Source: Colwellia psychrerythraea
GTDB taxonomy: Bacteria > Pseudomonadota > Gammaproteobacteria > Enterobacterales > Alteromonadaceae
Assembly: GCF_000764225.1 (NCBI RefSeq)
Contig: NZ_JQED01000040.1
Coordinates: forward strand, 1 to 64,000
Direction of reading: 5' to 3'
Length of the DNA stretch: 64,000 nt
Shown here piece after piece: positions 1 to 9,267 of the stretch. A program made the translations under genes and the position numbers. The notes below the pieces were generated by a model that saw only the letters and a list, made by a program, of their open reading frames with translations, was not told the origin of the DNA and made no database searches. Position 1 is the first letter of the stretch. Each line of letters begins with the position of its first letter.

Positions 1-100
1 ATATCTCTTTTAATTCGAATTGAAAATCAGAACTTAATGAAGGTAATCGATTTTTTCTATTTTTTCGTCCTTTACGATTATTCCTTCTAACTTTTTTCAT
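1..100 (-). CDS. 5' end of an unidentified gene, cut by the window edge
   Basis: An ATG at position 100 on the minus strand opens a frame that stays open to the window edge (33 codons). The visible N-terminus begins MKKVRRNN and is extremely basic (Lys/Arg-rich in the first 18 residues), then turns acidic and hydrophobic. Too little is visible for a family call. The start is only moderately supported: GGAA lies about 11 bases upstream. An inverted repeat follows immediately upstream (126-316), so a mobile-element gene is possible but not shown. Confidence 0.3.
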   Translation of the reverse strand, partial: MKKVRRNNRKGRKNRKNRLPSLSSDFQFELKEI

Positions 101-125
101 AGTGATAACCGTTCCGAAAAACATA

Positions 126-316
126 ACAGCTTATTATGAGGCAAAATTCCTTCTTTCTACAGAGGGGAAAAATCGTCCATAATTTTATAATGAAATGAGG
201 TTACTTGATTGTTCTCTATAGATCAATGAGTTAAAAATACTGAGTTAAGTGGTTGATGTGTGAAAGGAGGCAAATTGCTCGCTTTGTTGTAGAAAGAAGG
301 AATTATAATAAGCTGT
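126..316. repeat. Imperfect inverted repeat with about 30-base arms (MITE-like or element ends)
   Basis: The left arm (126-161) and right arm (288-316) are inverted copies sharing ACAGCTTATTAT and ATTCCTTCTTTCTACA. The left arm has about 8 extra bases between these blocks. The arms enclose about 126 bases with no reading frame. This could be a miniature inverted-repeat element, or the facing ends of two insertion sequences. I see no clear target-site duplication. Confidence 0.5.
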
Positions 317-464
317 ATCAATAAACGGTTTAATTAACACTAGAAATAAAACTATTTTGATATTAAAACTTATTTTTTAAAACCAAATAGACTAATTAAT
401 TTACCTAAACCAACCCTATTTTGTACTCTATCTCACCCTTGTTATTCAATTTTTTCATCATCCT

Positions 465-492
465 AAAAAAGGGTAACGTGCATTACCCTTTA
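465..492 (-). terminator. Rho-independent terminator of the czc-type operon
   Basis: Read on the minus strand, an AAAGGGTAA/TTACCCTTT stem with a six-base loop runs into a T tract. It lies just after the stop of the RND pump gene (503). Confidence 0.75.
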
Positions 493-502
493 GCTTAATT
501 AA

Positions 503-3500
503 TTATCTTCTAAGATCTTTGATCTTGGCTTTTGAGAACCAAGCATATAAAACAGGTAACACAAATAAGGTGAGTAAGGTCGCAGTAACCAAGCCACCGA
601 CAATAACACTCGCTAGTGGTCGTTGAATTTCAGCCCCTACCCCATTAGACATTAGCATAGGGGTCAAGCCTAATGCTGAGGTAATAGCGGTCATAAGCAC
701 CGGACGTAAACGTGAAATTGCCCCATCAAAAACAGCTTTTGAAGTATCTACACCATCTTTTACCAGCTGATTAATGCTTTCAACCATCACCACCCCATTA
801 AGCACGGCAACACCGAACAAGGTGATAAAGCCTACAGAACTTGGTACGGACAAGTATTGTCCTGAAATATACAGTGAGAAAATACCACCGATAACGGCCA
901 AAGGTACATTCACCAATATCAACAGCGCTTGACCAACAGAGCCAAAGGCAAAATAAAGTAGTAAGGCAATTAACGCTAACGATAAAGGCACCACTACTGA
1001 TAGTCGTTGTTGTGCACGTTGTTGATTTTCAAATTGACCACCAATCACCACTGAATAACCTGCAGGTAAGTCCACTTTATTTGCAATGGTTTGACGAATA
1101 TCAGCGACTACATTACCCATATCCCTGCCTTGAACATTCGCTTGAATTACCACGCGTCGTTGCACATCATCACGGCGCACTTGCGGTGGGCCAGATTCAA
1201 AACTCACAGTAGCAATATCGCCTAAACGTACCCAAGCACCTGTAGGTGATTGTATTCTAAGGTCTGCAATAGCTTCTTGGTTATCACGGTATTTTTCTTC
1301 AATGCGTACATAAATATCGTAACGTTCATTACCATTAATTATTTGCCCTGCACTAACACCACCGATACCATTTTTAACCACCGCCATAACATCACCTACC
1401 GACAAGCCAAATCGTGACAATTGTGGTCTTTTGGGTTTGATCACTAATTGCGCTTCACCCGCGATTTGCTCTAAAGCAACATCTCTTGCGCCTTGAATTT
1501 GTTTGATGGCCAATTCTATTTCTTGCCCTTTGCTCGCCAGCATTGTTAGCTCTGGGCCAAACAATTTTATGGCAAGTTGCGCTTTAACCCCTGATAGTAA
1601 TTCATCAACACGTGTCGCGATTGGCTGTGAAAAGTTAAGTAATAATCCAGGGAACTGCTCAAGCTTTTCCTCCATTAAACCTTGTAACTCAATGCGACTT
1701 TTAGCGCTGGTCCATTGTGAAATGGGTTTCAAACCAATATATATTTCAATGTTATTTACCGGCTCAGGATCACCGCCGATTTCAGCGCGACCAATTCTAC
1801 TTAGGGCATATTCTACTTCAGGGAACTCCATTAACTTTTCTTCGAGAATAGGAGCAACCGATAAAGCTGTTTCTAAACTTGATGATGGCGCTAACGTTGC
1901 TCTTAGGTTAATGGTGCCTTCTTCTAATTCTGGTACAAATTCAGTACCTATTTGTGGAACTAACGAAGCGGCTCCTATGAGTAAAACTATTGAGGCAACA
2001 ATGACTACTTTTGTATGTTTCATCGCTGACTTTAGCCCTTTACGATATAGCTTATCTAAGGGCTTTAAGACAAAACTTTTTCTTTCTTTAACGCCTTTAT
2101 TGAACATAAAAGTGGCTAAGGCAGGTACAACAAGTAGTGCGACTAAAATAGCGGAAATAACCGCTAATATAATACTGATAGCCATCGGCTGGAACAGTTT
2201 AGCTTCCACCCCTTCAAAGCTGAATAAGGGTGTAAAGACCACTAAAATTATAGAAGCAGCAAAAAATACCGGACGCGCAACTTCTTTCCCTGCTGCTTTT
2301 AAACGCAAAGGAATACCTGCTTCATCATGCTCGATATCATGCTCGATATCATGCTGGTCAGCCTCAATACCTATATTTCTCGCTTGAACATTTTTATAGT
2401 ACGTTGTATCTGGTCTGTTTAGATGTTTGAACATGTTTTCAACCATGACTACAGAGCCATCAACTAACATACCAATAGCAACGGCAATTCCGCCTAACGA
2501 CATTAAATTTGCTGATAAACCCATCCAAGACATCACCATCAAGGCGATAGCAATTGAAATAGGAATTGAAATTAATACTAAAAATGTTGCACGCAAGTTC
2601 ATTAAAAATAGCGCAAGTACAATAGCAATAAATATGAAAGCAAGGGCTAATGCTTCAACTACGGTATCAACTGCTTTGGTAATTAAATCTGCTTGATCAT
2701 AGAAAGGTTCAAAACGAACACCTTCAGGTAGTGCTTGGTTGATCATAGGAATACGAACATCAATACCGTCAATGGTAGCTTTGGTATTGGCTCCCATACG
2801 TTTTAATACTATGCCTGAAACTACTTCACCTAAGTTTTCAATGTTGCCTTGTGTATCTCTGCGCGTCATAGTTACCGCACCTTGACGTATTTCACTCCCC
2901 AGTGAAACGCTTGCCACATCTTCGATAGTCACCACAGTACCATCAACTGTTTTAACCGGAACTTGGCTAATATCTGATAAACCAGCATCACCACTATTAA
3001 ACCAACCTGTGCCACGAATAGCTAATTGCTCTTGTCCGCGGTTCATGTACCAACCGCCAACATTGGCATTATTGTTATCAAGTGCCGTCACAATATCATC
3101 TTGCGTTAACTCATATGACAACAATTTATTGGGTTCAATATTTACCTGATATTGCCTAACGTTGCCGCCAAAAGACAATACGTCAGTTACGCCATCGACG
3201 GGCATAACTAATAACTTCACTATCCAATCATTCAAGCTTCTTAAGGTCATGGAATCATAACCGGAATCTTTATCTGCAATTAATAAATACTGGAATACTT
3301 GGCCTAAACCTGAAGTATTTGGTCCCATTTCTGGGGTACCCACGCCTTGAGGAATTAACTCTTTTGCCGCTTGTAGTCGTTCAAATACTAACTGACGAGC
3401 AAAATATATGTCTGTCCCTTCTTTAAAAACAACCGTGACACCCGATAAACCCGTTTTTGAAATAGAGCGTACTTGCTCTACATCAGGCAATGCATACATC

Positions 3501-3715
3501 ACCGCTTCAATGGGATAAGTTATTAGCTGTTCAACTTCTTCAGCAGCTAAGCCGGGAGCTTCCGTATTTACCGCCACTTGAACATTGGTTACATCAGGAA
3601 AAGCATCTAAATTTAGTTTTGGGATCACCATAACAGAGGCTGCTATCGTGACGATTAAGGCGATAATTACCAAAAGTCGATTATTGATCGACCAATCAAT
3701 CATTTTATTAAACAT
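503..3715 (-). CDS. Heavy-metal efflux RND pump, CzcA/CusA family
   Basis: This is the inner-membrane proton-driven pump subunit of a tripartite metal exporter. Its 1070 residues match the family length. The N-terminal membrane helix (about 12-32), the LNLDAFPDVTN stretch, two large periplasmic loops and a second helix block from about 350 are typical. The TM4 signature near residues 415-427 reads GMLVDGSVVMVEN: one Asp and one Glu, without the upstream Asp of classical zinc-type pumps (DFGIIVDG). The metal is therefore uncertain. A cytoplasmic loop (about 451-467) carries an acidic/His run made by a 12-base tandem duplication (2327-2355). It is the last gene of the operon, 12 bases after czcB. 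No CzcC/CusC outer-membrane gene is adjacent. Confidence 0.93.
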   Translation of the reverse strand: MFNKMIDWSINNRLLVIIALIVTIAASVMVIPKLNLDAFPDVTNVQVAVNTEAPGLAAEEVEQLITYPIEAVMYALPDVEQVRSISKTGLSGVTVVFKEGTDIYFARQLVFERLQAAKELIPQGVGTPEMGPNTSGLGQVFQYLLIADKDSGYDSMTLRSLNDWIVKLLVMPVDGVTDVLSFGGNVRQYQVNIEPNKLLSYELTQDDIVTALDNNNANVGGWYMNRGQEQLAIRGTGWFNSGDAGLSDISQVPVKTVDGTVVTIEDVASVSLGSEIRQGAVTMTRRDTQGNIENLGEVVSGIVLKRMGANTKATIDGIDVRIPMINQALPEGVRFEPFYDQADLITKAVDTVVEALALAFIFIAIVLALFLMNLRATFLVLISIPISIAIALMVMSWMGLSANLMSLGGIAVAIGMLVDGSVVMVENMFKHLNRPDTTYYKNVQARNIGIEADQHDIEHDIEHDEAGIPLRLKAAGKEVARPVFFAASIILVVFTPLFSFEGVEAKLFQPMAISIILAVISAILVALLVVPALATFMFNKGVKERKSFVLKPLDKLYRKGLKSAMKHTKVVIVASIVLLIGAASLVPQIGTEFVPELEEGTINLRATLAPSSSLETALSVAPILEEKLMEFPEVEYALSRIGRAEIGGDPEPVNNIEIYIGLKPISQWTSAKSRIELQGLMEEKLEQFPGLLLNFSQPIATRVDELLSGVKAQLAIKLFGPELTMLASKGQEIELAIKQIQGARDVALEQIAGEAQLVIKPKRPQLSRFGLSVGDVMAVVKNGIGGVSAGQIINGNERYDIYVRIEEKYRDNQEAIADLRIQSPTGAWVRLGDIATVSFESGPPQVRRDDVQRRVVIQANVQGRDMGNVVADIRQTIANKVDLPAGYSVVIGGQFENQQRAQQRLSVVVPLSLALIALLLYFAFGSVGQALLILVNVPLAVIGGIFSLYISGQYLSVPSSVGFITLFGVAVLNGVVMVESINQLVKDGVDTSKAVFDGAISRLRPVLMTAITSALGLTPMLMSNGVGAEIQRPLASVIVGGLVTATLLTLFVLPVLYAWFSKAKIKDLRR

Positions 3716-3727
3716 AACCTTATTCCC

Positions 3728-5038
3728 CTAGTGGCCGTGCGGATCAAATCCGCCTTTTGCTATTTCTGATGCCACAAAAAATGCACCTTTTGTTACCACG
3801 CGGGTATCAGGCTCAATACCAATGATTTGACGGTAATCACCTAAAGGTTGGCCTAATTCAACCTCAACGGCTTTAAATTCACCGGGATGATCTTCTACAA
3901 ATACCGTCCAATCACCATCTGCTCCACGCATTAATGCAGTCTCTGGTACTGCTATTACGGGCCCTTGAGTATCGAACTGAAAATTTACATTAACAAACAT
4001 GCCTGAATGCAAGCTGTCATCTGTATTTTCAACTGACAATCTAACAATTCGGGTACGGGTACTTGGATCAATAGTATGTGCTTCTTGAATAACCTTAGCC
4101 TCATGCACTTGTCCAGCAAACTCAACTTTTGCTGAGGTGCCAATTGGAAGGCTTAACTTTTTATTTGGTGAAACACGCGCTTCAACCCATAAGTCTTTCT
4201 CATCTGCCAACACCATAACTTTTTCGCCTGCAGGTACACGTTGACCTTGAGAAAAATCATCACTTAATACCACACCAGAGCGTTGGGCAACTAAGGTATA
4301 TTCACCAAGATTTGACGAGTTATTTTTTACAATATTTTGAATAGCAGCTTTGGTTAAACCAAAAGCAGTTAATCGACCATAGGCTGATATGTAATCTGTT
4401 TCACTGGCTAATAAACGGCTTTCACTGACTGTACCAAGACCTAATTTTTTAGTTCGTTGCCAATCACTGTAAGCAACACGATATTCTGCTTGTGCTGCCG
4501 CCATTGATTCGCTAAATAAGGTCACCAAAGCCTGCCCTTTACTAACATGTTCACCCAAAATAGCGTGGCGACTGATCACCACCGATTCCGTACGTGGAGA
4601 AACAATATAACTGGTATAGCCATTTGCTTTTATTTCTCCAGGCGCGTAGACACTTTTAGCGAAAATTGTCGGCTTTAAATTAGTGACTTTGATATGGGCG
4701 AGTGCCATTTTCTCTGGGCTAAAGCTAATGCCTTCTTCATGATCTTCTGCAGTCGTTGATTCACTCGCTGATTCACCACCATGGTCATGGCCGTCATCCG
4801 ATTTTTCCTCAGTCGCATGGTCGTCTGTGCTGTCATCAGCACCGTGTTCATGACCACTTTTATCAAGTACGTTTTCACTTTCAGCGTCATGATCGTGGTC
4901 AGTTTTTAGAATGATAGGTTGTTCTACTGCTGGCGTTTTTTCTACGGTCGATCCCTTGTACGATAATGCCGTAGTTGATACGACAGCCAAACCGATGAAT
5001 AGCGCGATTCCAGCATATTTTACTGATAAGAATTTCAT
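3728..5038 (-). CDS. RND efflux periplasmic adaptor subunit, CzcB/CusB type
   Basis: This membrane-fusion protein links the RND pump to an outer-membrane channel. The 436-residue protein has an N-terminal membrane anchor or signal (about 8-27) and then a long His/Asp/Glu-rich segment (about 44-105) with several HDHD, HEHG and HDHG clusters, a likely metal-sponge region. Standard adaptor parts follow: a barrel-sandwich lipoyl half (ILGEHVSKGQALVTL), a helical hairpin, and a beta-barrel with VPETALMRGADGDWTVFV. It lies 12 bases upstream of the pump gene and shares its operon. Family assignment is firm; the substrate is not determined. Confidence 0.92.
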   Translation of the reverse strand: MKFLSVKYAGIALFIGLAVVSTTALSYKGSTVEKTPAVEQPIILKTDHDHDAESENVLDKSGHEHGADDSTDDHATEEKSDDGHDHGGESASESTTAEDHEEGISFSPEKMALAHIKVTNLKPTIFAKSVYAPGEIKANGYTSYIVSPRTESVVISRHAILGEHVSKGQALVTLFSESMAAAQAEYRVAYSDWQRTKKLGLGTVSESRLLASETDYISAYGRLTAFGLTKAAIQNIVKNNSSNLGEYTLVAQRSGVVLSDDFSQGQRVPAGEKVMVLADEKDLWVEARVSPNKKLSLPIGTSAKVEFAGQVHEAKVIQEAHTIDPSTRTRIVRLSVENTDDSLHSGMFVNVNFQFDTQGPVIAVPETALMRGADGDWTVFVEDHPGEFKAVEVELGQPLGDYRQIIGIEPDTRVVTKGAFFVASEIAKGGFDPHGH

Positions 5039-5171
5039 AATAATCTCTTAATTTAATAATCAAATGCCGCAACTAAACCAAGATAAACCACTAGACTAAC
5101 GTCAATTAAATTACATTAAGTGAAGTGCTAGTTAAGGATAAGTTTGTTACGGAGATAGCGTTAAAATTAAA

Positions 5172-5519
5172 TTAAACGATGGGGGGGCGTATTGGCTCTT
5201 CTGCGAAAACGTTATCCGCATGATCAGTATAAAAATATTGATTTGTGCTGATGAATTTAAGAGTTGCTAGTGCAGATTTATTACTGGCGACCCACTGGGT
5301 ATGAGCGCCTTGACAATGACCACAATGGTGGCAGTCTTTAATATTATGTTCGGAGTCTGATGATTCGTCGAAATGTTCAATATCATCATTTTCATGTGAA
5401 TGTTCTGTTTGTATATGTTGAGAGTCGACTACATGACTTTCATCTGAATCAGCCACAGCAGCATATGATTGCAATGCAATCAAAAATACTAGTACTAAGC
5501 CTACCCAAGTGTTTTTCAT
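5172..5519 (-). CDS. Small His-rich exported protein, CzcI-like
   Basis: This 115-residue protein has a signal peptide (residues 1-20, ending SYA) and then an acidic, His-rich region with a CHHCGHC cluster near residues 63-69, clearly suited to binding soft or borderline metal ions. The C-terminus ends in IRPPI, like the RPP tails of CzcI/DUF2946-type proteins that head czc operons. It is the first gene of the czcB-czcA operon, 133 bases ahead of czcB. I infer a metal-binding or regulatory accessory role; the homology is short and the name tentative. Confidence 0.6.
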   Translation of the reverse strand: MKNTWVGLVLVFLIALQSYAAVADSDESHVVDSQHIQTEHSHENDDIEHFDESSDSEHNIKDCHHCGHCQGAHTQWVASNKSALATLKFISTNQYFYTDHADNVFAEEPIRPPIV

Positions 5520-5942
5520 TTGTAACCTATGCTCTACTATTAAAAATATCAGAATATTCGGCAGTTATGCTAATCAAATAATTTTAGTCCGTCAATAAGG
5601 TTAATAACTACTATTACACTTTATAACAATAATACGGTGTATCTATCGTCAGTCTTCTCTTATGCATTATTGATGACTATTCATTTACATTTAAACCTGA
5701 TAACTGATAAAAAAAGTTATCAATTCAATCCCCAACAAAATACCAATATATCAACGGCAACATATCAACGGTAATATATAAAAAATCGTAAAAAGACAAC
5801 TTTCATTATTGCCTTTTATAGCGAGAGTAATTATGCATCACAACAATATTGCTACATAATATTAACAATTAGATTGAACTCTACGTTAAAATAAAATATA
5901 AAACTATGCTATTAAATGAATTAGAAACGACGAGAATAACTA
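5520..5942. other. Intergenic region, 423 bases, with short repeats
   Basis: AT-rich divergent promoter region between the metal operon and the oxygenase gene. It holds an inverted repeat TGATAACT/AGTTATCA (5698-5722), a possible operator or hairpin, and a roughly 14-base direct repeat ATATCAACGGYAAY (about 5747-5775). No gene is visible. Confidence 0.5.
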
Positions 5943-6638
5943 ATGAGCCAATTTATAGGTGTGTTTGACAACGCTTTACCTGATGAACTGTGCGATAAAC
6001 TCATTCAAGGCCACCACAAAAGTGACAAAGTTGCTAAAGGTCGAGTGGGTAGCGGTGTCAATACGCAGCTAAAAGATAGTCGCGATGTCACTATGGTTGA
6101 AAAAGACTGGCAAGCACTACAACTTGAACTGATCAATGCTAGCTACCCACATGTAAAATCTTATTTAACTGAACATTATATGGCGTTAATTTCAGCATTG
6201 AATCCCACAGTTAGAGATCCGGATACAGGTTTACCTACATCGGTGACTAAAGAAAATTTTGACCGTTTGGGTACTGCTTATCTAGACCAGTTAATTCAGT
6301 ACGTTTTTTGTTACGACAACTTTACTGTTCAGCAATATGAAAAAGGTGTTGGCGGTTATCATTACTGGCATTCAGAGATATTCCCACAACTGCCCCATAA
6401 TAAACCATTACATCGTGTGTTAGCATTTTTATATTACTTAAATGATGTCGAAGAAGGTGGTGAAACCGAGTTTCATTATCAAGGAATAAAAGTTAAACCG
6501 AAAAAAGGCTCTTTAATTATTTTTCCTGCGGGCTTTACTCATACGCATAAAGGCCATATCCCGTTATCTGATGAGAAATATGTAGTCACTTCATGGTTAA
6601 TGTATAACAAAGCCGAACAGCTTTATGGGAAAAAATAA
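5943..6638 (+). CDS. 2OG-Fe(II) oxygenase, prolyl 4-hydroxylase-like
   Basis: A 231-residue protein of the 2-oxoglutarate/Fe(II)-dependent dioxygenase superfamily. The C-terminal half shows the double-stranded beta-helix core: an iron-binding HxE-type motif (YHYWHSEIFPQ, near residue 138), then LAFLYYLNDVEEGGETEFH, the distal His in FTHTHKGH, and basic residues for 2-oxoglutarate. Such proteins hydroxylate protein or small-molecule substrates; the substrate here is unknown. It stands alone, transcribed divergently from the metal operon and convergently with the next gene. Confidence 0.8.
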   Translation: MSQFIGVFDNALPDELCDKLIQGHHKSDKVAKGRVGSGVNTQLKDSRDVTMVEKDWQALQLELINASYPHVKSYLTEHYMALISALNPTVRDPDTGLPTSVTKENFDRLGTAYLDQLIQYVFCYDNFTVQQYEKGVGGYHYWHSEIFPQLPHNKPLHRVLAFLYYLNDVEEGGETEFHYQGIKVKPKKGSLIIFPAGFTHTHKGHIPLSDEKYVVTSWLMYNKAEQLYGKK

Positions 6639-6700
6639 TATGACTTAGTTATTAAAGAGAACGTGGGTTATTTGACTTTTGATTTTCAGCTTGAGGTTAT

Positions 6701-7621
6701 TCATAGTGAAGCTGCAGCGTCTAAAAGAGCTTCAGGACTTAATCTTTTTTGCTCGCTGAAGTTGTTTTTTAAAAATGTTTTTATAGCTGCTTGTGCATCG
6801 AGGTGCGCTTGCTTGTTATAACCAACATGAACACCTCCCCAGGGATGCTGTTTTGATTCTCGTCGAACATGATTTAAAAACTGATATCGTTGTTGTTGAT
6901 CATCAAAATTATGATAGGCACCTGCGTATGTCCACAATTGCTGCTGTAATTCATCTTTATCACTATTTAATAATTGTTGACAGTGGATCGGTCGAGTCCA
7001 TTCATCGTCTTCCCCCATCAAAATACGGATAGGTACGGCAGCTTTATAGTCTTTACCTGACATCATATATTGCTGGTACTGCCAACAACTCGGATAAAAT
7101 GCAATGCCTGCGCTGTAACCTTTTCCCTGTGTGGTAGAACTTTTCTCTAATACTTTTAATGTTATGGCACCGCCATAAGACCAGCCAAATAAAACAATTT
7201 CGTTAGAATTGACTTCACTGAGTGACTGTAAGTAATTTAAGGCAATCAAAGCATCTTTAGGTCTTTGCTGATTAAAGTGTTGCCAAATGCGGTCGTCGGC
7301 TGTACAAATTTCTTGGATACCTTGAAGACTGAAGCTATCTACAATCAAGGTTGTATATCCCCATTCATTGAGAGTTTTGCTCCACTGATGGTGTTTATTT
7401 GAAACGCCATAACAGCCATGTAGTAAGACAGCAGCGGGATGGGGACCAACTCCTTCAGGGTGCATTATGGTAACTGACAATGGAGATTTATCTACTGATT
7501 CATTGTCTGACAATACAATCACTTCACCCTGTGAGTTTTCTGGTAATTGCAACATTATCAGTACGATTGCCACCACAAAGATAGCAAGCGAGATAATTAC
7601 TTTTATCTTGATTAAGTTCAT
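6701..7621 (-). CDS. Dienelactone-hydrolase-family alpha/beta hydrolase, membrane-anchored or exported
   Basis: An alpha/beta hydrolase with the order expected for dienelactone hydrolases: oxyanion-side HGCYGVS, nucleophile elbow GWSYGG (Ser in place of the Cys of classical enzymes), acid in MGEDDEWTRP, and catalytic His in YAGAYHNFDD. The N-terminus (MNLIKIKVIISLAIFVVAIVL) is one hydrophobic helix, so it acts at or outside the inner membrane. I chose the ATG at 7621 because it overlaps the upstream stop as ATGA and has GGA 8 bases upstream; a frame extension to 7642 is possible. It is the last gene of the PqqD/ATP-grasp operon, where it may release or trim the product (inference). Confidence 0.8.
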   Translation of the reverse strand: MNLIKIKVIISLAIFVVAIVLIMLQLPENSQGEVIVLSDNESVDKSPLSVTIMHPEGVGPHPAAVLLHGCYGVSNKHHQWSKTLNEWGYTTLIVDSFSLQGIQEICTADDRIWQHFNQQRPKDALIALNYLQSLSEVNSNEIVLFGWSYGGAITLKVLEKSSTTQGKGYSAGIAFYPSCWQYQQYMMSGKDYKAAVPIRILMGEDDEWTRPIHCQQLLNSDKDELQQQLWTYAGAYHNFDDQQQRYQFLNHVRRESKQHPWGGVHVGYNKQAHLDAQAAIKTFLKNNFSEQKRLSPEALLDAAASL

Positions 7622-9267
7622 TTTTTCCATTTGCAGTACCACTTCAACGGATGAAGTATATTTGTGAACCAGTTAATGTATGTTAGCCAGTTGGCAATAT
7701 CACCTGTGAGCTGTATGTCTTTTGCTTCGAGTAAATAAGTTGAAGGTAATGTGCCGATAAAGATAATGGGGATTTTATTGGCGTTAGCATTTTCAATTAT
7801 CATCGACACTACGGGAGTAACTGCCGGTACGCCAATCACCAACAAACTGCCACAATTCGCCATGTTAGTTTGCAACGCTTGATAACACTCTGGATCAATG
7901 TTTTCATCCGCCGCTAAAATTTGTGGTTTAAGTAACCCTGAACAATGTTGGCAGTGTAAATCTCGTTGTAACCAAAGTGGTACTGGAGGCCAAGCTTGCT
8001 GCTGTGCACAGTCAAGGCAATATAAGTTTTTTATTGAACCATAACATTCGTAAATTGGATGCTGTTCATTGGTAAGAAGGCTATCGACTGTTTCAGTAAA
8101 AAGCCCTGACAAATAGTAATTCAACAAGCTATCGAGTTGTTTATCAATATTATTTTTATTCATTGTCAACGCTTGCTGGTAATAGTCATACGATGCTTTC
8201 CAATAGAGATAACGGCAACGTTTCGACGCTTTAAATTCAGCTAGCGTGTAACTAGTGATTGGCACCTTGGGATCTAACCATTGGCCAGAGGGATAATCTG
8301 GCAGTGCGCCTTTACGTATTCCTGATCCCGTAATGGCCACGCAATGTTTCGCTCTTAAGCGATTGAATAACAGCAGCTGAAATGTTCTCCAAAGTTCACT
8401 TTGAAGTAGGTTATGATCTTTATACCGTCTGAAAAAAATTAATGTTATTAAACTGCTTAAAATAAATGGGAATAAGAGAGGCGCGCTTAATTGCTCTAAG
8501 CCAGTGATGAACCAGAAAAACCATATACACCCTGCCAACAATGTATTCATTGTTGCCGCTAATGTCGATAAGCTAGAGTGTTTCAAAAATAGTGTTTTTA
8601 TCGAGAAATAAGCTAGTGGCAAGTTAATTGCCCATAAGTCTACCAAAGCATAAAAGTTTAATCCGGTAAACCACTGAGCTATAAGACCGCCTACTAAGCT
8701 AATACCTAGGGTTTGCAAAGTAGCAAGCGGATATTGATATGCCATAGCAGACACCACAAGAATTATGGCAACTTCTCTACTATACGTTTGCAAAATAGGC
8801 ACAGCTTTCCCAGTAAAAAATAGATAATTGGGATCTAATGAAAAGATTGAAATTGTTAGTACAATAAACAAAATACTAACCATAGCGGGAAGAGATAATA
8901 TTGGTAATTGCCTTGGGATGAGTAAAGCACGTAAACGGCATTCAAGAAATAGGCAAACTAGCAGCGTAATAAGAAACAAGCACAAACCCTTGATGCTTAG
9001 TATAGAGTCGCCCCAATACATGCCAATTATTGCACCGTTATACCCAGCAATACCTAGCCTCCACTCTTGCAAAGTGTAGTCTTTAATAATGAGGCTTAAG
9101 CTATTGTTAATTATTACAGCTATTATCGCTGCAAAAGCTGACCACACAGAAACGAAACCAATAGCTAAAAAGATTAATAGACCGGATGTTTGCCGATCTA
9201 AAAAAGCAAGTTGAGCGAATGATCTCCATTGAACGGTAAAATGATTTTTAAAATTGACATTTATCAT
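7618..9267 (-). CDS. Fusion: urea-transporter-like membrane domain plus degenerate sirtuin (Sir2) domain
   Basis: 549 residues from the ATG at 9267, which overlaps the decarboxylase stop; a longer frame reaches 9351. Residues about 15-295 are a multi-helix urea-transporter (UT) domain with the telltale GIAGYNGAIIGMYWG, like the GxYGFNGALVG of bacterial UT channels. Residues about 305-535 follow the sirtuin layout: ITGSGIRKGALPDYPSG for the NAD loop, TETVDSL for TQNxDxL, two zinc-binding CxxC pairs (CLDC near 417, CQHC near 439), and LLVIGVPAVTPVVSMI for the late Rossmann segment. The catalytic His of ELHG is Tyr (ECYGS, near 409) and the Asn of TQN is Thr, so deacylase activity is doubtful. 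I know no described fusion of this kind; the domain calls are by eye. Confidence 0.72.
   Translation of the reverse strand: MINVNFKNHFTVQWRSFAQLAFLDRQTSGLLIFLAIGFVSVWSAFAAIIAVIINNSLSLIIKDYTLQEWRLGIAGYNGAIIGMYWGDSILSIKGLCLFLITLLVCLFLECRLRALLIPRQLPILSLPAMVSILFIVLTISIFSLDPNYLFFTGKAVPILQTYSREVAIILVVSAMAYQYPLATLQTLGISLVGGLIAQWFTGLNFYALVDLWAINLPLAYFSIKTLFLKHSSLSTLAATMNTLLAGCIWFFWFITGLEQLSAPLLFPFILSSLITLIFFRRYKDHNLLQSELWRTFQLLLFNRLRAKHCVAITGSGIRKGALPDYPSGQWLDPKVPITSYTLAEFKASKRCRYLYWKASYDYYQQALTMNKNNIDKQLDSLLNYYLSGLFTETVDSLLTNEQHPIYECYGSIKNLYCLDCAQQQAWPPVPLWLQRDLHCQHCSGLLKPQILAADENIDPECYQALQTNMANCGSLLVIGVPAVTPVVSMIIENANANKIPIIFIGTLPSTYLLEAKDIQLTGDIANWLTYINWFTNILHPLKWYCKWKK

Noticed and set aside
1503..2387. 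Long plus-strand frame (294 codons) opposite the RND pump gene
   Set aside because: Lies wholly inside the pump gene on the other strand, Ser/Thr/Ile-rich composition of a shadow frame, no family features.
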